DNA of 64,000 bases from Amedibacillus dolichus DSM 3991 (GCF_000154285.1 NZ_DS483476.1:116926-180925); one strand, 5' to 3'. Counted from the stretch's first letter, positions 38,201-47,056 are shown. Notes: a model not told the origin generated them from the letters alone. A program made the numbers and translations.

Positions 38201-41200
38201 TAGGTTTGGATCTTGGAAAAGAAGTGTATTTGCATACTGTTTATTTCAGTATGGGAAGTGATTTCTGGGATACCTATGATTTGGAATATTCATTGGACGG
38301 ACAAACATATAAGAAAATTCAAACTTTGAACGGTCAAAAGAACAATCTTGATTTGACAAAGCAGAATATTAAAGCACGCTATGTTCGCATGGTAAATAAA
38401 AAGACCAAAAAAGCATGGTTGAAGGTTAATGAATTTCAGGTAACGGGAGCAACCGAGATGTATCGCGGATTGGAAAATTTATTTACAAACTTGAATGTAG
38501 ATATGCTAACACAAGTATTTGTGAATGCCGAAAATGATAAAACGGAATTAAAAGGTGTAAAAGATGTAATCTTAAAGCCAAATGATTATATCGGAGTTAA
38601 ACTAAGTCGTATTAAGGATATTACAAATATTGATGTTTCCGCTGTTGACGGTTTAAAAATTCAAAGCTCTAAAAATGCCATTGTTTGGAACGATGTTTCC
38701 GCTAAGACTGATTTAGATGATGCGCGTTATGTTCGAGCAATCAATACCTCTGATCGTGATATAACATGCACATTTGATAAATTTATCGTATCCTCACATG
38801 AAATAGAACCGATTTCGGTAGTAAGCACCAATTTTAAAGATGAAGCTTCACATTTGAATGCCTTTGATAAAGATCGTACGACAGAAGCTGTATGGCAGGG
38901 AAGTCAAGTGAAAGGAAGCTATATTACTTATGATTTGGGACAGGAAATTGATTTACAATCCTTAAAGCTTGTATTACATGATGGAACGACGGATTTCCCT
39001 CGTCATGCGAAAGTATCCGTATCGACAGATGGTAAAGCATGGAAGGGTATCATGATGATCGGAAATCAAGAAGCCGATAATAAGGGAGAAGCTGAAAACA
39101 CAGACAGTATTACGGATTTATTCCCAAATCATGAAATCTCTTATAATACGCTGGAAGCCAAAGACTTAAATACAAAGGCGCGTTATATTAAGTTTGAAAT
39201 AACAAGAAATAAAGCCGGTGCGGATAAATGGGTGAGAATTCGAGAAATCGAATTGAATGGCGGTAATATGTACTTGCCATCTAGCAATGATCCGACCATT
39301 CTCAGCGACAGCAAGGAATTGATTGAAAGCAATCATAACACGATGCTGCAAATGATTGATGGCAATGTTTCCACAACCTTCCAACCTACATCTAAAAAAG
39401 CAGGTTCTTTCACCTACTATTTATCAGAAAATACAGATGTTACGAAAGTTTCTATTTTGCAAAGTCCTTCTACATTATCGAATGCCGAAGTCATTGTTGA
39501 GGTTGAGAAAGATGGTAAAGTAGAAAAGGTATCCGTAGGACGTTTAATGAGCAGCCTAAATGAATTCGATGTATCGGCATTTGATCATTTATTGTCTGTT
39601 ACGGTAAAATGGAATGAGAATATGCCACCGGTTATTCATGAAATCATCACAGCGAAGTCTGTTATGACAAAGGTAGATAAGACTGCGTTAATTGCAACGT
39701 TGGAAAATGCACAAAAGATAGAACTTGATAATCTTACACCGGCAAGCGTGCAGGCATTAAATGATGCGATTGCTTTAGGTAAGGAAATCAAGGACAATAT
39801 CTATGCCACACAAACAATGGTAGATTCTGCTGTTGCGCAATTAAAGGCAGCAATGGAACATAAGGTCGTAAAACCGGATCTGAATGCTTATGCAGCAAAA
39901 CTAGAGGAGATCATCAAAGACGTTTTACCACAAGAAAATTATTTGTATAGAACATGGCGAGTTTATGAAGAACGTTTAGCAAATGCACAGGCAGCGAAAA
40001 GTGATGAAAATATTTCACAAGCCGAATTAGATGCTTTGTTGGAAAAACTGGAAAACGGTGTTGTACAGTTGGAATATGAAATTAACAGTATCGAAGAGCT
40101 GCAAGTTTTATATGAAAAGTTAAGTAAATTACATGCAGATGACTACACTGTTTATACTTTCGAACAATTGAAGAGTCTTTTATCTGATGCTAAAGCATTG
40201 ATTGAAAAAGATGCATTAGATCGCCAATTGCCTTCAGTTGTGAAAGCAATGACAGAGAAGCTATCTTCTTACAGTAAGAATACATTGTTGTCAAAGGCAG
40301 AAGTAAAGAAATTGGAAGATGCGATTCTTGCGGCAGAAAAAATAGATCTAGGTGCTTATACTCCTGCAACGGCACAAATTCTTCGTGATGCGATTTCTAA
40401 GGCAAAGGAAATTGCAGCAAATACCAAGGCAGTAAAACAAGATGTTGTAAGTGCAATGGAAAATTTACAAAAAGCAATCGAACAGTTATTGCCATTGGAA
40501 GAATTGGAAGGCGTACGTGCAGAAATCGATCGTTTGAAGAATTTAGCACAAGAAGATTATACAGAGGCTTCTTATCAAGCTATGCAAAAGGAAATCAATC
40601 GAGTAGAAGAAGCATTACGAAACAATGGTACAGATTATGATGCGTATTTAAAGGCATTGCGAGAGGCAGAAAAGAACTTAGTAAGCATTGTAGAATTGCG
40701 TAACGTCATTCAAACAACGGAAGCGATGGATATGCAAATGTATGCTCAAGATAGCATTGATGCGTTACATGCTCTGTTGAAAGAAGCAAAAGAGCTTTAT
40801 GTAGATGGCAGTGAAAAAGCAATTGCTGAGATGATAAAGACTATTTCTGAAGAAGTAAACCGTATGTATTTGAATGCCGACTACGTTCAAGCACAGATAA
40901 AAGATTTTGCTGTATTGTTAAATGGAAACTATACTGAAAACAGTAAAAAGGAAATGCAGAAGCTGTTGGAAGAAATTGAAAGTAAGCAGGATCAAATGAC
41001 AATGGATTTGTTGCAGTCTTATGTAGAGAAGCTGGAAAAAGCGAAAGCGATGCTGGTGGATACAACGGAATTGTTGCATGCATTAGAGGAAGCAAAAAAC
41101 ATTGACAGTGAACTATACACAGCTTCTTCCTTTGAAAAATATACAGCTATTATAAACGATATCGAGAAGCTGTTAATTAATGGCAGTGTTACCGAAATTC

Positions 41201-41601
41201 AAGATGCTTTGCAGGATTTAAGGGCTGCGAAAGAAGTGTTGGTAGAACAAGCAAGTGTGGATAAGCTACAAGCTCTTATTGACAAATATTCAAATATGGA
41301 TTTAAACGCTTATACAGAGGATAGCAGAAATGCATTGTTAGCGGAATTAGAAATCGGTCGATTTATGATTTTAGAAGGCAATGCAAGCGAAAATGATATT
41401 GCATCACAGATTAAAAGAATCGAAGCTGCTGCCAGTGGATTGGTTAAAAAGGCGAATCCTAATGAGCAGGAAAAAGATGAAGTGGGGAACGTTCATACAG
41501 GTGATACTACTGCCATGAACGGTTGGATTGTTTTGATGATGGTATCTATGATTGCCGGCTGTATAGTATATATCAGAAAGAAACGCTATGCGACGAAATA
41601 A
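35284..41601 (+). CDS. Secreted multidomain GH84 beta-N-acetylglucosaminidase (hyaluronidase-like surface protein)
   Basis: Start at ATG 35284 with GAGGAGG 6 bases away; 2105 residues. Signal peptide (AKIILSVAMLITTIFPNVVS). About 40-165 is the GH20b-like N-domain. About 180-480 is the GH84 catalytic barrel: RGFIEGYYGIPWSNEDR and the catalytic pair Asp295/Asp296 in GVLGDDVGN. Then come a helical domain, at least four F5/8-type (CBM32-like) sugar-binding domains between about 640 and 1325, and a further beta domain. About 1460-2065 is a chain of FIVAR-like three-helix repeats. The end reads NVHTGD, a hydrophobic helix and RKKRYATK, a sortase-like anchor without the standard LPxTG. It probably trims GlcNAc from mucin or glycosaminoglycan. 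Confidence 0.9.
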   Translation: MKNKWAKIILSVAMLITTIFPNVVSVKATTSEEYEIYPTVQKLDYKEGNFIIQNSVNVVFEEGIDTYTQQKLTDVLKNKGIQMNVGSEKTDATTNILVGIKDSGKYVDTYAKNNVAFDASTFEGTFDPYVLDIQDGVITILGESSDGAYYGIVSLMHILNQIDGKRVRNLTINDYADTQTRGFIEGYYGIPWSNEDRMALMEFGGNFKMTSYIFAPKDDPYHKNLWREEYPQAELNEIKKMVEVGLASKCRFVWTAHPFMGGFDANRVDEEIAALLNKFEQLYAAGVRQFGVLGDDVGNLDRNVVIKMMNAVSEWGEAKGDVYDPVFCPAGYNHSWQGDYSELNAYDEGFPQNVQIFWTGEAVCQPVEQKTLDHFRKHNLPSGKQSRRAPLFWLNWPVNDINMNRLLMGKGSLLHNNVKPKDLSGVVTNPMQDAHASKVALFAVADFAWNVSAFDADKSWKDSFKYIDEDAYEELYTLAKHMSDPSPNGHGLVLEESEELAPLLDDFLDKFNNGGLQQTDYERLLNEFTVIKQACADFHKKSKNEDLKEELLPFTNALSDQMDAAIYLIQTQMALDANNSFDVWSNYSQATAKIASSQTYQRPVLDGNKVAMPGSKRITPFITKLNELLAPKVNSVIDDTKIVTSLITNRTDTPNNALENLTDNNEKSEVIWSNPNSVEDGTYIGLSYNKPIHVSDITFKMGQSGNASDTFQSAKIQYSEDGKTWKDIEGSAYTDRRAVVSVEGLDLQVKGIRLISTQKQTNMWLGCKDIIVNKKDQPSDQDQILTGKGIYNTENMTIRNGQISQLTDGNTSEYVGFAKAPYEGNDKDTTLEGAWVGIEFDQPTKVNHIVIEQATPDASNDRIDIATLEYSEDGTEWKTIRELSNLGAKVEVSFGTVTAKKIRLVNKQAKNIWWRVREITASLKANAISPSVFVSDRFQIYGSNVKENMLDGNEGTFAWFSYSGDTAQVDDYVGLDLGKEVYLHTVYFSMGSDFWDTYDLEYSLDGQTYKKIQTLNGQKNNLDLTKQNIKARYVRMVNKKTKKAWLKVNEFQVTGATEMYRGLENLFTNLNVDMLTQVFVNAENDKTELKGVKDVILKPNDYIGVKLSRIKDITNIDVSAVDGLKIQSSKNAIVWNDVSAKTDLDDARYVRAINTSDRDITCTFDKFIVSSHEIEPISVVSTNFKDEASHLNAFDKDRTTEAVWQGSQVKGSYITYDLGQEIDLQSLKLVLHDGTTDFPRHAKVSVSTDGKAWKGIMMIGNQEADNKGEAENTDSITDLFPNHEISYNTLEAKDLNTKARYIKFEITRNKAGADKWVRIREIELNGGNMYLPSSNDPTILSDSKELIESNHNTMLQMIDGNVSTTFQPTSKKAGSFTYYLSENTDVTKVSILQSPSTLSNAEVIVEVEKDGKVEKVSVGRLMSSLNEFDVSAFDHLLSVTVKWNENMPPVIHEIITAKSVMTKVDKTALIATLENAQKIELDNLTPASVQALNDAIALGKEIKDNIYATQTMVDSAVAQLKAAMEHKVVKPDLNAYAAKLEEIIKDVLPQENYLYRTWRVYEERLANAQAAKSDENISQAELDALLEKLENGVVQLEYEINSIEELQVLYEKLSKLHADDYTVYTFEQLKSLLSDAKALIEKDALDRQLPSVVKAMTEKLSSYSKNTLLSKAEVKKLEDAILAAEKIDLGAYTPATAQILRDAISKAKEIAANTKAVKQDVVSAMENLQKAIEQLLPLEELEGVRAEIDRLKNLAQEDYTEASYQAMQKEINRVEEALRNNGTDYDAYLKALREAEKNLVSIVELRNVIQTTEAMDMQMYAQDSIDALHALLKEAKELYVDGSEKAIAEMIKTISEEVNRMYLNADYVQAQIKDFAVLLNGNYTENSKKEMQKLLEEIESKQDQMTMDLLQSYVEKLEKAKAMLVDTTELLHALEEAKNIDSELYTASSFEKYTAIINDIEKLLINGSVTEIQDALQDLRAAKEVLVEQASVDKLQALIDKYSNMDLNAYTEDSRNALLAELEIGRFMILEGNASENDIASQIKRIEAAASGLVKKANPNEQEKDEVGNVHTGDTTAMNGWIVLMMVSMIAGCIVYIRKKRYATK

Positions 41602-41663
41602 TCGTAATAGCTTCTTTGATAAATGAAAAAGCATAGAAATATGCAATTATGAGGTAATCAAAT

Positions 41664-41695
41664 AAGCGACTGTGCACTTTACAGTCGCTTTTTCA
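41664..41695 (+). terminator. Terminator after GH84 gene
   Basis: AAGCGACTGT (41664-41673) pairs perfectly with ACAGTCGCTT (41681-41690), followed by TTT. Confidence 0.88.
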
Positions 41696-41727
41696 ATGTT
41701 TTGATAGAAAAGTATAGCGTTTTCATG

Positions 41728-41733
41728 TATAAT
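41728..41733 (+). promoter_or_regulatory. Putative -10 of ppdK promoter
   Basis: A consensus TATAAT preceded by TG. TTGATA at 41701-41706 is 21 bases away, too far for an ideal -35, so the promoter is only tentative. Confidence 0.4.
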
Positions 41734-41746
41734 ATAAAATATGAAA

Positions 41747-41760
41747 TGTAAACGATTGCA
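41747..41760 (+). promoter_or_regulatory. cre-like CcpA operator before ppdK
   Basis: TGTAAACGATTGCA fits the relaxed cre consensus WTGNAANCGNWNNCW completely, counting the A at 41746, and misses one base of the stricter form. It lies between the -10 and the RBS, again a position suited to repression. Confidence 0.6.
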
Positions 41761-41777
41761 AAGAGGAGGAATGTTTC

Positions 41778-44405
41778 ATGTCTAAGAAATATGTTTATCT
41801 TTTTTCAGAAGGTAATGAGACCATGCGTGAGCTTCTTGGTGGAAAAGGAGCAAATCTTGCGGAGATGATGACGCTTGGAATGCCTGTACCTTATGGCTTT
41901 ACGGTAACAACCGAGGTCTGTAACCAATATTATGCGGACGAAGAAAAAATTAACGATGAAATTCGTAAGCAGATCTTTGAATATTTGATGAAATTGGAGG
42001 AACTATCAAATAAACAATTCGGAGATCCGAAAAATCCATTACTTGTTTCCGTACGCTCCGGAGCACGTGCATCTATGCCCGGTATGATGGATACTATTTT
42101 AAATTTGGGAATGAATGATGAAGTGGTTGAGGGAGTCGCTGCTCTTACGGATAATCCACGCTTTGCTTATGATTCTTATCGCCGCTTTATTCAGATGTTC
42201 GCAGATGTTGTTATGGGATTAAATAAAGCAAAATTTGAAGAAATCATAGACGAAATTAAAGAAAAGAAAAAAATTAAAGAGGACTTGGATTTAGATGCCG
42301 AGGATATGAAGGAGCTTGTAAAACGTTTTAAGGCATTTTATCAGGATTGTTTGCATGAAGATTTTCCACAAGATCCAAGAGAACAGCTCTATCGGGCAAT
42401 TGAGGCAGTATTCCGCTCATGGAATAATCAGCGTGCAATCTTCTATCGCAAAATGAATGATATTCCAAGCGATTGGGGAACAGCTGTAAATGTGCAGATG
42501 ATGGTTTTCGGTAATATGGGGAATGATTGCGGTACCGGTGTTGCCTTTACGCGTAATCCAAGCACCGGAGAAAATAAGCTGTATGGTGAATTTTTAATGA
42601 ATGCACAGGGAGAAGATGTCGTTGCCGGTATTCGTACACCACAAAAGATCGATCAGTTAAAAGAGGTTGCTCCAGAGGCATATGAACGATTTGTGGAAAT
42701 TTGTTCGATTTTGGAAAAGCATTACAAAAATATGCAGGATATGGAATTTACGATTGAAAAAGGTAAATTGTTTATGCTTCAAACACGCAATGGTAAACGT
42801 ACGGCTGCTTCGGCATTAAAGATTGCATGTGATATGGTAGATGAAGGCATGATTACGAAGGAAGAAGCATTGATGATGGTAGAGCCTAAGCAACTAGATT
42901 CTTTGCTGCACCCACGCTTTGATGACGAGGACTTAAAAAGTGCTAAGCCAATTGCTTCTGCATTGCCGGCATCTCCAGGTGCTGCTTGCGGACATATTGT
43001 TTTCTCTGCTGAAGAAGCAATTGCTGAAACAGCAGTTGGAAATAAGGTTATTTTGGTACGCTTAGAAACCTCACCGGAAGATATTGAAGGAATGCATGTT
43101 TCCGAGGGCATCTTAACGGTACGTGGCGGTATGACCAGTCATGCGGCGGTCGTTGCCAGAGGAATGGGTGCTTGCTGTGTATCCGGTTGTGGAGAAATTA
43201 AGATCAACGAAGAAGAAAAATACTTTGAGGTAGGCGGACAACGCTATAATAAGGGAGATTATATTTCTTTAGATGGTTCAACGGGAAATGTGTATGGACG
43301 TCAGATTAAGACCGTTCCGGCAGAGATCAGCGGAGATTTTGAACGCTTCATGACATGGGCTGATGAGGTACGTGTATTAAAGGTGCGTACCAATGCGGAC
43401 ACTCCGAAAGACGCACAACAGGCAGTGAAATTCGGAGCGGAAGGTATTGGTTTGGTTCGTACGGAGCACATGTTCTTTGAAGGAGATCGCATTAAAGCAG
43501 TACGTGAAATGATTGTTTCGAAAACTGAAGGACAGCGTCGTAAGGCATTAGCCAAACTGCTTCCTATGCAGCGAAGTGATTTCGAAGGCATTTATGAAGC
43601 AATGGAGGGACGTCCGGTAACGATTCGTTATTTAGATCCGCCTTTGCATGAGTTTTTACCAACTAGCTCTTACGATATTACACAGCTGGCAAAGGATATG
43701 AAAATTGATTTGAATGAGCTGCGTGCTGTGATTACCAGCCTTCATGAATTCAATCCGATGATGGGACATCGTGGTTGTCGATTGGCTATTTCCTATCCGG
43801 AAATTGCGGAAATGCAGACAACTGCCGTCATGGAAGCTGCAATCAATGTCATGCGTAAGCATTCGGATTGGACAATGGAACCGGAAATTATGATCCCGCT
43901 TGTTGGTGATAAAGCAGAGCTGAAATATGTTAAAAATGTGGTTGTGCGTACCGCAGATGAAATCTTGGCACGTGAAAAGGTAGATATGAAGTATCATGTC
44001 GGTACGATGATTGAAATCCCACGAGCTGCCCTATTGGCAGATGAAATTGCTAAGGAAGCGGAATTCTTTAGCTTCGGTACAAATGATTTGACACAAATGA
44101 CATTTGGTTTTTCACGTGATGATGCCGGAGGCTTTTTGAATGATTATTATGAAAAGAAAATCTTTGAACAGGATCCTTTCGCAAGAATCGATCAGAAGGG
44201 TGTCGGTAAATTGATTCAGTTGGCAGCTGAGGGAGGACGCAGTACACGTCCTGATATTAAACTGGGTATTTGCGGTGAGCATGGTGGTGATCCTAGCTCC
44301 ATTGAATTCTGTCATCGTATGGGATTGACGTATGTTTCTTGCAGTCCGTTCCGTGTTCCGATTGCTCGTTTAGCGGCAGCACAGGCTGCTATCAAAAATA
44401 GATAG
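41778..44405 (+). CDS. ppdK: Pyruvate, phosphate dikinase
   Basis: An 875-residue enzyme, ATG 41778 behind AGAGGAGG. N-terminal ATP-grasp region with LLGGKGANLAEMMTLGMPVP and VSVRSGARASMPGMMDTILN; the phosphohistidine swivel domain with GGMTSHAAVVARGMG, catalytic His455; and the C-terminal PEP/pyruvate barrel with GIGLVRTEHMFF, MMGHRGCRL and SFGTNDLTQMTFG. It converts pyruvate, ATP and phosphate to PEP, AMP and PPi, or works in reverse in PPi-based glycolysis. Length matches the family. A cre-like site suggests repression on good sugars. Confidence 0.97.
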   Translation: MSKKYVYLFSEGNETMRELLGGKGANLAEMMTLGMPVPYGFTVTTEVCNQYYADEEKINDEIRKQIFEYLMKLEELSNKQFGDPKNPLLVSVRSGARASMPGMMDTILNLGMNDEVVEGVAALTDNPRFAYDSYRRFIQMFADVVMGLNKAKFEEIIDEIKEKKKIKEDLDLDAEDMKELVKRFKAFYQDCLHEDFPQDPREQLYRAIEAVFRSWNNQRAIFYRKMNDIPSDWGTAVNVQMMVFGNMGNDCGTGVAFTRNPSTGENKLYGEFLMNAQGEDVVAGIRTPQKIDQLKEVAPEAYERFVEICSILEKHYKNMQDMEFTIEKGKLFMLQTRNGKRTAASALKIACDMVDEGMITKEEALMMVEPKQLDSLLHPRFDDEDLKSAKPIASALPASPGAACGHIVFSAEEAIAETAVGNKVILVRLETSPEDIEGMHVSEGILTVRGGMTSHAAVVARGMGACCVSGCGEIKINEEEKYFEVGGQRYNKGDYISLDGSTGNVYGRQIKTVPAEISGDFERFMTWADEVRVLKVRTNADTPKDAQQAVKFGAEGIGLVRTEHMFFEGDRIKAVREMIVSKTEGQRRKALAKLLPMQRSDFEGIYEAMEGRPVTIRYLDPPLHEFLPTSSYDITQLAKDMKIDLNELRAVITSLHEFNPMMGHRGCRLAISYPEIAEMQTTAVMEAAINVMRKHSDWTMEPEIMIPLVGDKAELKYVKNVVVRTADEILAREKVDMKYHVGTMIEIPRAALLADEIAKEAEFFSFGTNDLTQMTFGFSRDDAGGFLNDYYEKKIFEQDPFARIDQKGVGKLIQLAAEGGRSTRPDIKLGICGEHGGDPSSIEFCHRMGLTYVSCSPFRVPIARLAAAQAAIKNR

Positions 44406-44534
44406 AAATTCTCTAACCCTTGATTTAAATTAATTATGAACAAGCTATTGCTTTTAGAAGAACAAATAGTTGTTATGTTCGTAAAAATCAATGGAAAGAT
44501 ACTATCGTTAGGCGTTTGAAGAATCTTGATTTGG

Positions 44535-44570
44535 TAAGCGTATCATTAAACAGTGGTACGCTTATTCTTA
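44535..44570 (+). terminator. Hairpin downstream of ppdK
   Basis: TAAGCGTATCA (44535-44545) pairs with TGGTACGCTTA (44554-44564) with one wobble, loop TTAAACAG, then TTCTTAT. It may be the ppdK terminator, 130 bases after the stop. Confidence 0.55.
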
Positions 44571-44785
44571 TCTAAAAGTAAATATTATGAATACATAGAG
44601 TGTTTGCTTATCTAATTAAGATCTGTGGACGCTCTAATTTTTTGTTATTTGAAAAGGAAAAATTCGTATGAGCATGTATTTTAAAGAAAAAGAAACTGCA
44701 TAAGAGGACAGGATTGCTTAATGGGGATCTTACTCGAAATTGGGTAAATGATGAAATGGCAGCACAAGAAATTGTACTGTTTTAA

Positions 44786-45190
44786 TTTAATGAAATCATT
44801 ATTTATCTAAAATCAACTGTACATGAGGATAAGTGTCCTGTTTGTGAAAGTAAAGTTACTGAACTCCGTAATACTTATCATAGAAAAATCCAATCAATCC
44901 CTATAAGAAATAAAACCACATATCTTGATATTATTGCTTATAAATATGACTGCACTAATAAACATTGTGAAAGAAAGATAATCATGCAGGATTTACCTTT
45001 TGCATTGGCTTCACAAAGAAAAACCGACGATTTGAACTAAACAGTAAGATTGATACTCTAATTACTGTTAATAATGAACAGAGGTACTCAAAATACTATT
45101 AAATTTATTAACACCGGTAATTGTGAACCAGAATAAAGTAGATTCGACGCAGTGCTATTTTATAAGACAAAAAGCAGTCAATCTTAAAGA
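44786..45190 (+). pseudogene. Decayed ISL3-family transposase fragment
   Basis: A frame from 44786 to 45040 encodes a zinc-ribbon N-terminus like ISL3 transposases: DKCPVCESKV, HRKIQSIPIRNKTTYLDII, CTNKHCERKIIM, LPFALASQRKT. The frame then shifts near 45030 and continues as RFELNSKIDTLITVNNEQR to about 45106, after which stops accumulate. No intact catalytic core, terminal repeats or start codon remain. The neighbouring 44406-44785 stretch has scattered coding-like scraps (QWKDTIVRRLKNLDLVS) but nothing I can name. An old IS remnant between ppdK and the next gene. Confidence 0.6.
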
Positions 45191-45264
45191 TAAACTGCTT
45201 GATTGAAGAAAAATATATTCTCTATTATTGATAAATCCGAATACGAAAAACGTACTTCATCGCT

Positions 45265-45666
45265 TTACATGGATAAGTTATCCAAAAGTGTTGCTAGATT
45301 TTGTTTATGCCAAGAAGCCCCAACCATCGTTTTGTTTACTTTGAATGTCAGAACTCCTTTGGAAGTAACGATTTCCAATTCATAAGACATTAGCTTTTTA
45401 TGAAATTGTACACTGCTTATTTCTTCCTTGGGCAAAAATAGGAGTGCATTTTCCTCTGGTTTTCCGGTAGTATTATTTAAACCGATAACGGATAAGCCAT
45501 TGTCATTAAAATGCAATGCAAAATATTGCATAGAAAAGGCAGTGGCAATCGCTCCGAGAGCATAGGTGAACTTATTGGGATAGATAACACCGATGATAGA
45601 TGTATGCTCCTTATATGAGATATTTTTTGCATAAAGGTATTGTTGAATATCCTGTTCTTTTAGCAT
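45265..45666 (-). CDS. Hypothetical PH-like domain protein
   Basis: The start was set at 45666, where AGGAGG precedes an ATG on the minus strand; the frame extends upstream without support. The 133-residue protein reads MLKEQDIQQYLYAKNIS at its start, has a hydrophobic strand/helix (NKFTYALGAIATAFSMQYFA), then repeated beta strands (GLSVIGLNNTTGKPEENALL, EEISSVQFHKKLMSYELEIV, GVLTFKVNKTMVGASW). Alternating strands with a final helix suggest a bacterial PH-like fold. I recognise no family and give no function. It is convergent with the decayed transposase and divergent from yunB. Confidence 0.65.
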   Translation of the reverse strand: MLKEQDIQQYLYAKNISYKEHTSIIGVIYPNKFTYALGAIATAFSMQYFALHFNDNGLSVIGLNNTTGKPEENALLFLPKEEISSVQFHKKLMSYELEIVTSKGVLTFKVNKTMVGASWHKQNLATLLDNLSM

Positions 45667-45845
45667 GGTTCTTACCCTCCTGATATCCGAATATATTTTA
45701 TCAATTTCTAGTACCATTTTATCATTTGAAGGTTGAGAAAACAATATGTTTTTATAAAGCACGCTCCATTGAAACCGGTGATGACAGCTCTTGCAGATGT
45801 TTGAATAGAGGGTATCTCTTTTCAATATTTTACATATACTGTAAC

Positions 45846-46520
45846 ATGAGAAAAATAAAGATCAAGCGATTGAAAAAGCTTCGCCTGCTGTTGATTCTTT
45901 TGATAGCGATAGCATCTATTTATTTGGGTGCACAATATGTTTATCATTATGTGGAGCCGCAGCTACAAGCAGTTGCCAAGCAGAAGGTCAGCTTTGCCAT
46001 CAATAATATTGTAAAAGAGGTATTAGCGGATATGGAGTATCGACAAGAGGATCTAATAGAAGTAAAGCATGTAGGGGAGCAGTTTGTAGATGTGGAATAT
46101 GATTCGTATGAACTGAATCAAATCTTATATACGGCATTAAATACAATAGATGCTTCTTTGTTAGCGGCACAAGATGGAAAAGAAGATCCGACAACCGAAG
46201 CGGTTTTTTATAAAGAAGGTATTGTCTTTGAAATACCGTTGGGATATTTGAGTCATTTGTTTTTTCTGCATGATAAAGGTCCTACAATACCGGTGCGTAT
46301 GAAAATAATCAATGATGTGAACGGAGAAATACGGATTGAAAATGAAGCTTACGGGGTTAATAGCACGTTAATGAAAATTGTATTGGAAATTTCGGTCAAT
46401 GCGGAGGTCTTGACATATTTGAGTACAACACCCTTACAGGTTACAAGTGAGCTGCCTTTGGTGGTACAGATCATCAACGGTAAGGTGCCAGAGATGACAC
46501 CTTATACAATAACCGAATAA
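45846..46520 (+). CDS. yunB: Sporulation protein YunB
   Basis: Start at ATG 45846; upstream codons in frame do not look coding and no strong RBS is visible. The 224-residue protein has a basic N-terminus (RKIKIKRLKKLR), one membrane anchor (LLILLIAIASIYLGAQYVY) and the YunB family body: FAINNIVKEVLADMEYRQED, YELNQILYTALNTIDASLL, EIPLGYLSHLFFLHDKGPTI. YunB is needed for efficient spore formation in Bacillus, where sigma-E drives it. CATATACT just upstream of the start weakly resembles a sigma-E -10. Its presence suggests a spore former. Confidence 0.85.
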   Translation: MRKIKIKRLKKLRLLLILLIAIASIYLGAQYVYHYVEPQLQAVAKQKVSFAINNIVKEVLADMEYRQEDLIEVKHVGEQFVDVEYDSYELNQILYTALNTIDASLLAAQDGKEDPTTEAVFYKEGIVFEIPLGYLSHLFFLHDKGPTIPVRMKIINDVNGEIRIENEAYGVNSTLMKIVLEISVNAEVLTYLSTTPLQVTSELPLVVQIINGKVPEMTPYTITE

Positions 46521-46551
46521 AGATAATGGGAAACGATATAGTAAATAACAA

Positions 46552-46578
46552 AAAGAGCTATACAATGCATAGCTCTTT
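46552..46578. terminator. Bidirectional terminator between yunB and tRNA genes
   Basis: AAAGAGCTAT (46552-46561) pairs perfectly with ATAGCTCTTT (46569-46578). On the minus strand it is followed by further T, ending the tRNA transcript; on the plus strand it can end yunB. Confidence 0.8.
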
Positions 46579-46588
46579 CTATTTCAAA

Positions 46589-46676
46589 TGGTGGGGACGG
46601 TGGGACTTGAACCCACACGGGATTAACTCCCAACGGATTTTAAGTCCGTTGCGTCTGCCTATTTCGCCACGACCCC
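46589..46676 (-). tRNA. tRNA-Leu (anticodon UAA)
   Basis: Read on the minus strand, this is an 88-base class II tRNA with encoded CCA. The anticodon loop CTTAAAA gives UAA. A long variable arm (GGGAGTTAATCCC) marks Leu, and the T arm reads GTGGG-TTCAAGT-CCCAC. The acceptor stem GGGGTCG/CGTCCCC contains a T-T mismatch at the fifth pair. Confidence 0.95.
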
Positions 46677-46685
46677 ATAAAAAAT

Positions 46686-46759
46686 TGGAGGTTCCGACCG
46701 GATTTGAACCGGTGATCACAGAGTTGCAGTCTATTGCCTTACCACTTGGCTACGGAACC
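46686..46759 (-). tRNA. tRNA-Cys (anticodon GCA)
   Basis: A 74-base tRNA on the minus strand with encoded CCA. Acceptor stem GGTTCCG/CGGAACC, anticodon loop CTGCAAC giving GCA, T arm ACCGG-TTCAAAT-CCGGT. It lies 9 bases upstream of tRNA-Leu in the same transcript. Confidence 0.96.
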
Positions 46760-46787
46760 GGTTCTTTTTTTAACACGGTGCTATAAT

Positions 46788-46815
46788 ATTCTAACATAAA
46801 GGCGGAAAAAAGCAA
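46788..46815 (-). promoter_or_regulatory. Promoter of the tRNA-Cys/tRNA-Leu operon
   Basis: On the minus strand TTGCTT and TAGAAT are separated by 16 bases, with TAGAAT about 29 bases before the tRNA-Cys 5' end. From here to polC at 47057 the DNA is AT-rich, with a distant 9-base inverted repeat (46930-46938 and 46999-47007) and no gene. Confidence 0.55.
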
Positions 46816-47056
46816 TAGGAATTTATGATTTTTTTGTATAAATTGTTAATTTGGCATATCAATCTTCAAAAAAAAGAAATATTTGTTGTACTTTTAAATA
46901 AACAGCTAGAAAGAACAGGGGGAATGGATTGCAGTATGTGAAGTCTTTTTTAGCTATATCATAAAGAAGAAAAAGGGATTATTATTTTCTGTGAATTTCA
47001 TACTGCATCAATTTGAAAATATGGTATCATTATAAGAGCTAGAAATGAGGGATATG

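Noticed and set aside
44406..44785. Possible gene fragment (QWKDTIVRRLKNLDLVS) downstream of ppdK
   Set aside because: Open for only about 45 codons, no start or RBS, and overlapped by a hairpin. Too little to name, probably decayed DNA next to the IS remnant.
45203..45385. 60-residue plus-strand ORF
   Set aside because: It overlaps the minus-strand gene with a better RBS and beta-rich coding pattern, and has no recognisable content.
46526..46786. 86-residue plus-strand ORF (contains WDLNPHGINS and TGFEPVITEL)
   Set aside because: It is the antisense reading of the tRNA-Leu and tRNA-Cys genes, a classic false protein.
46930..47007. Distant inverted repeat TGCAGTATG / CATACTGCA before polC
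   Set aside because: The arms are 60 bases apart with no flanking T-run or known motif; probably chance.
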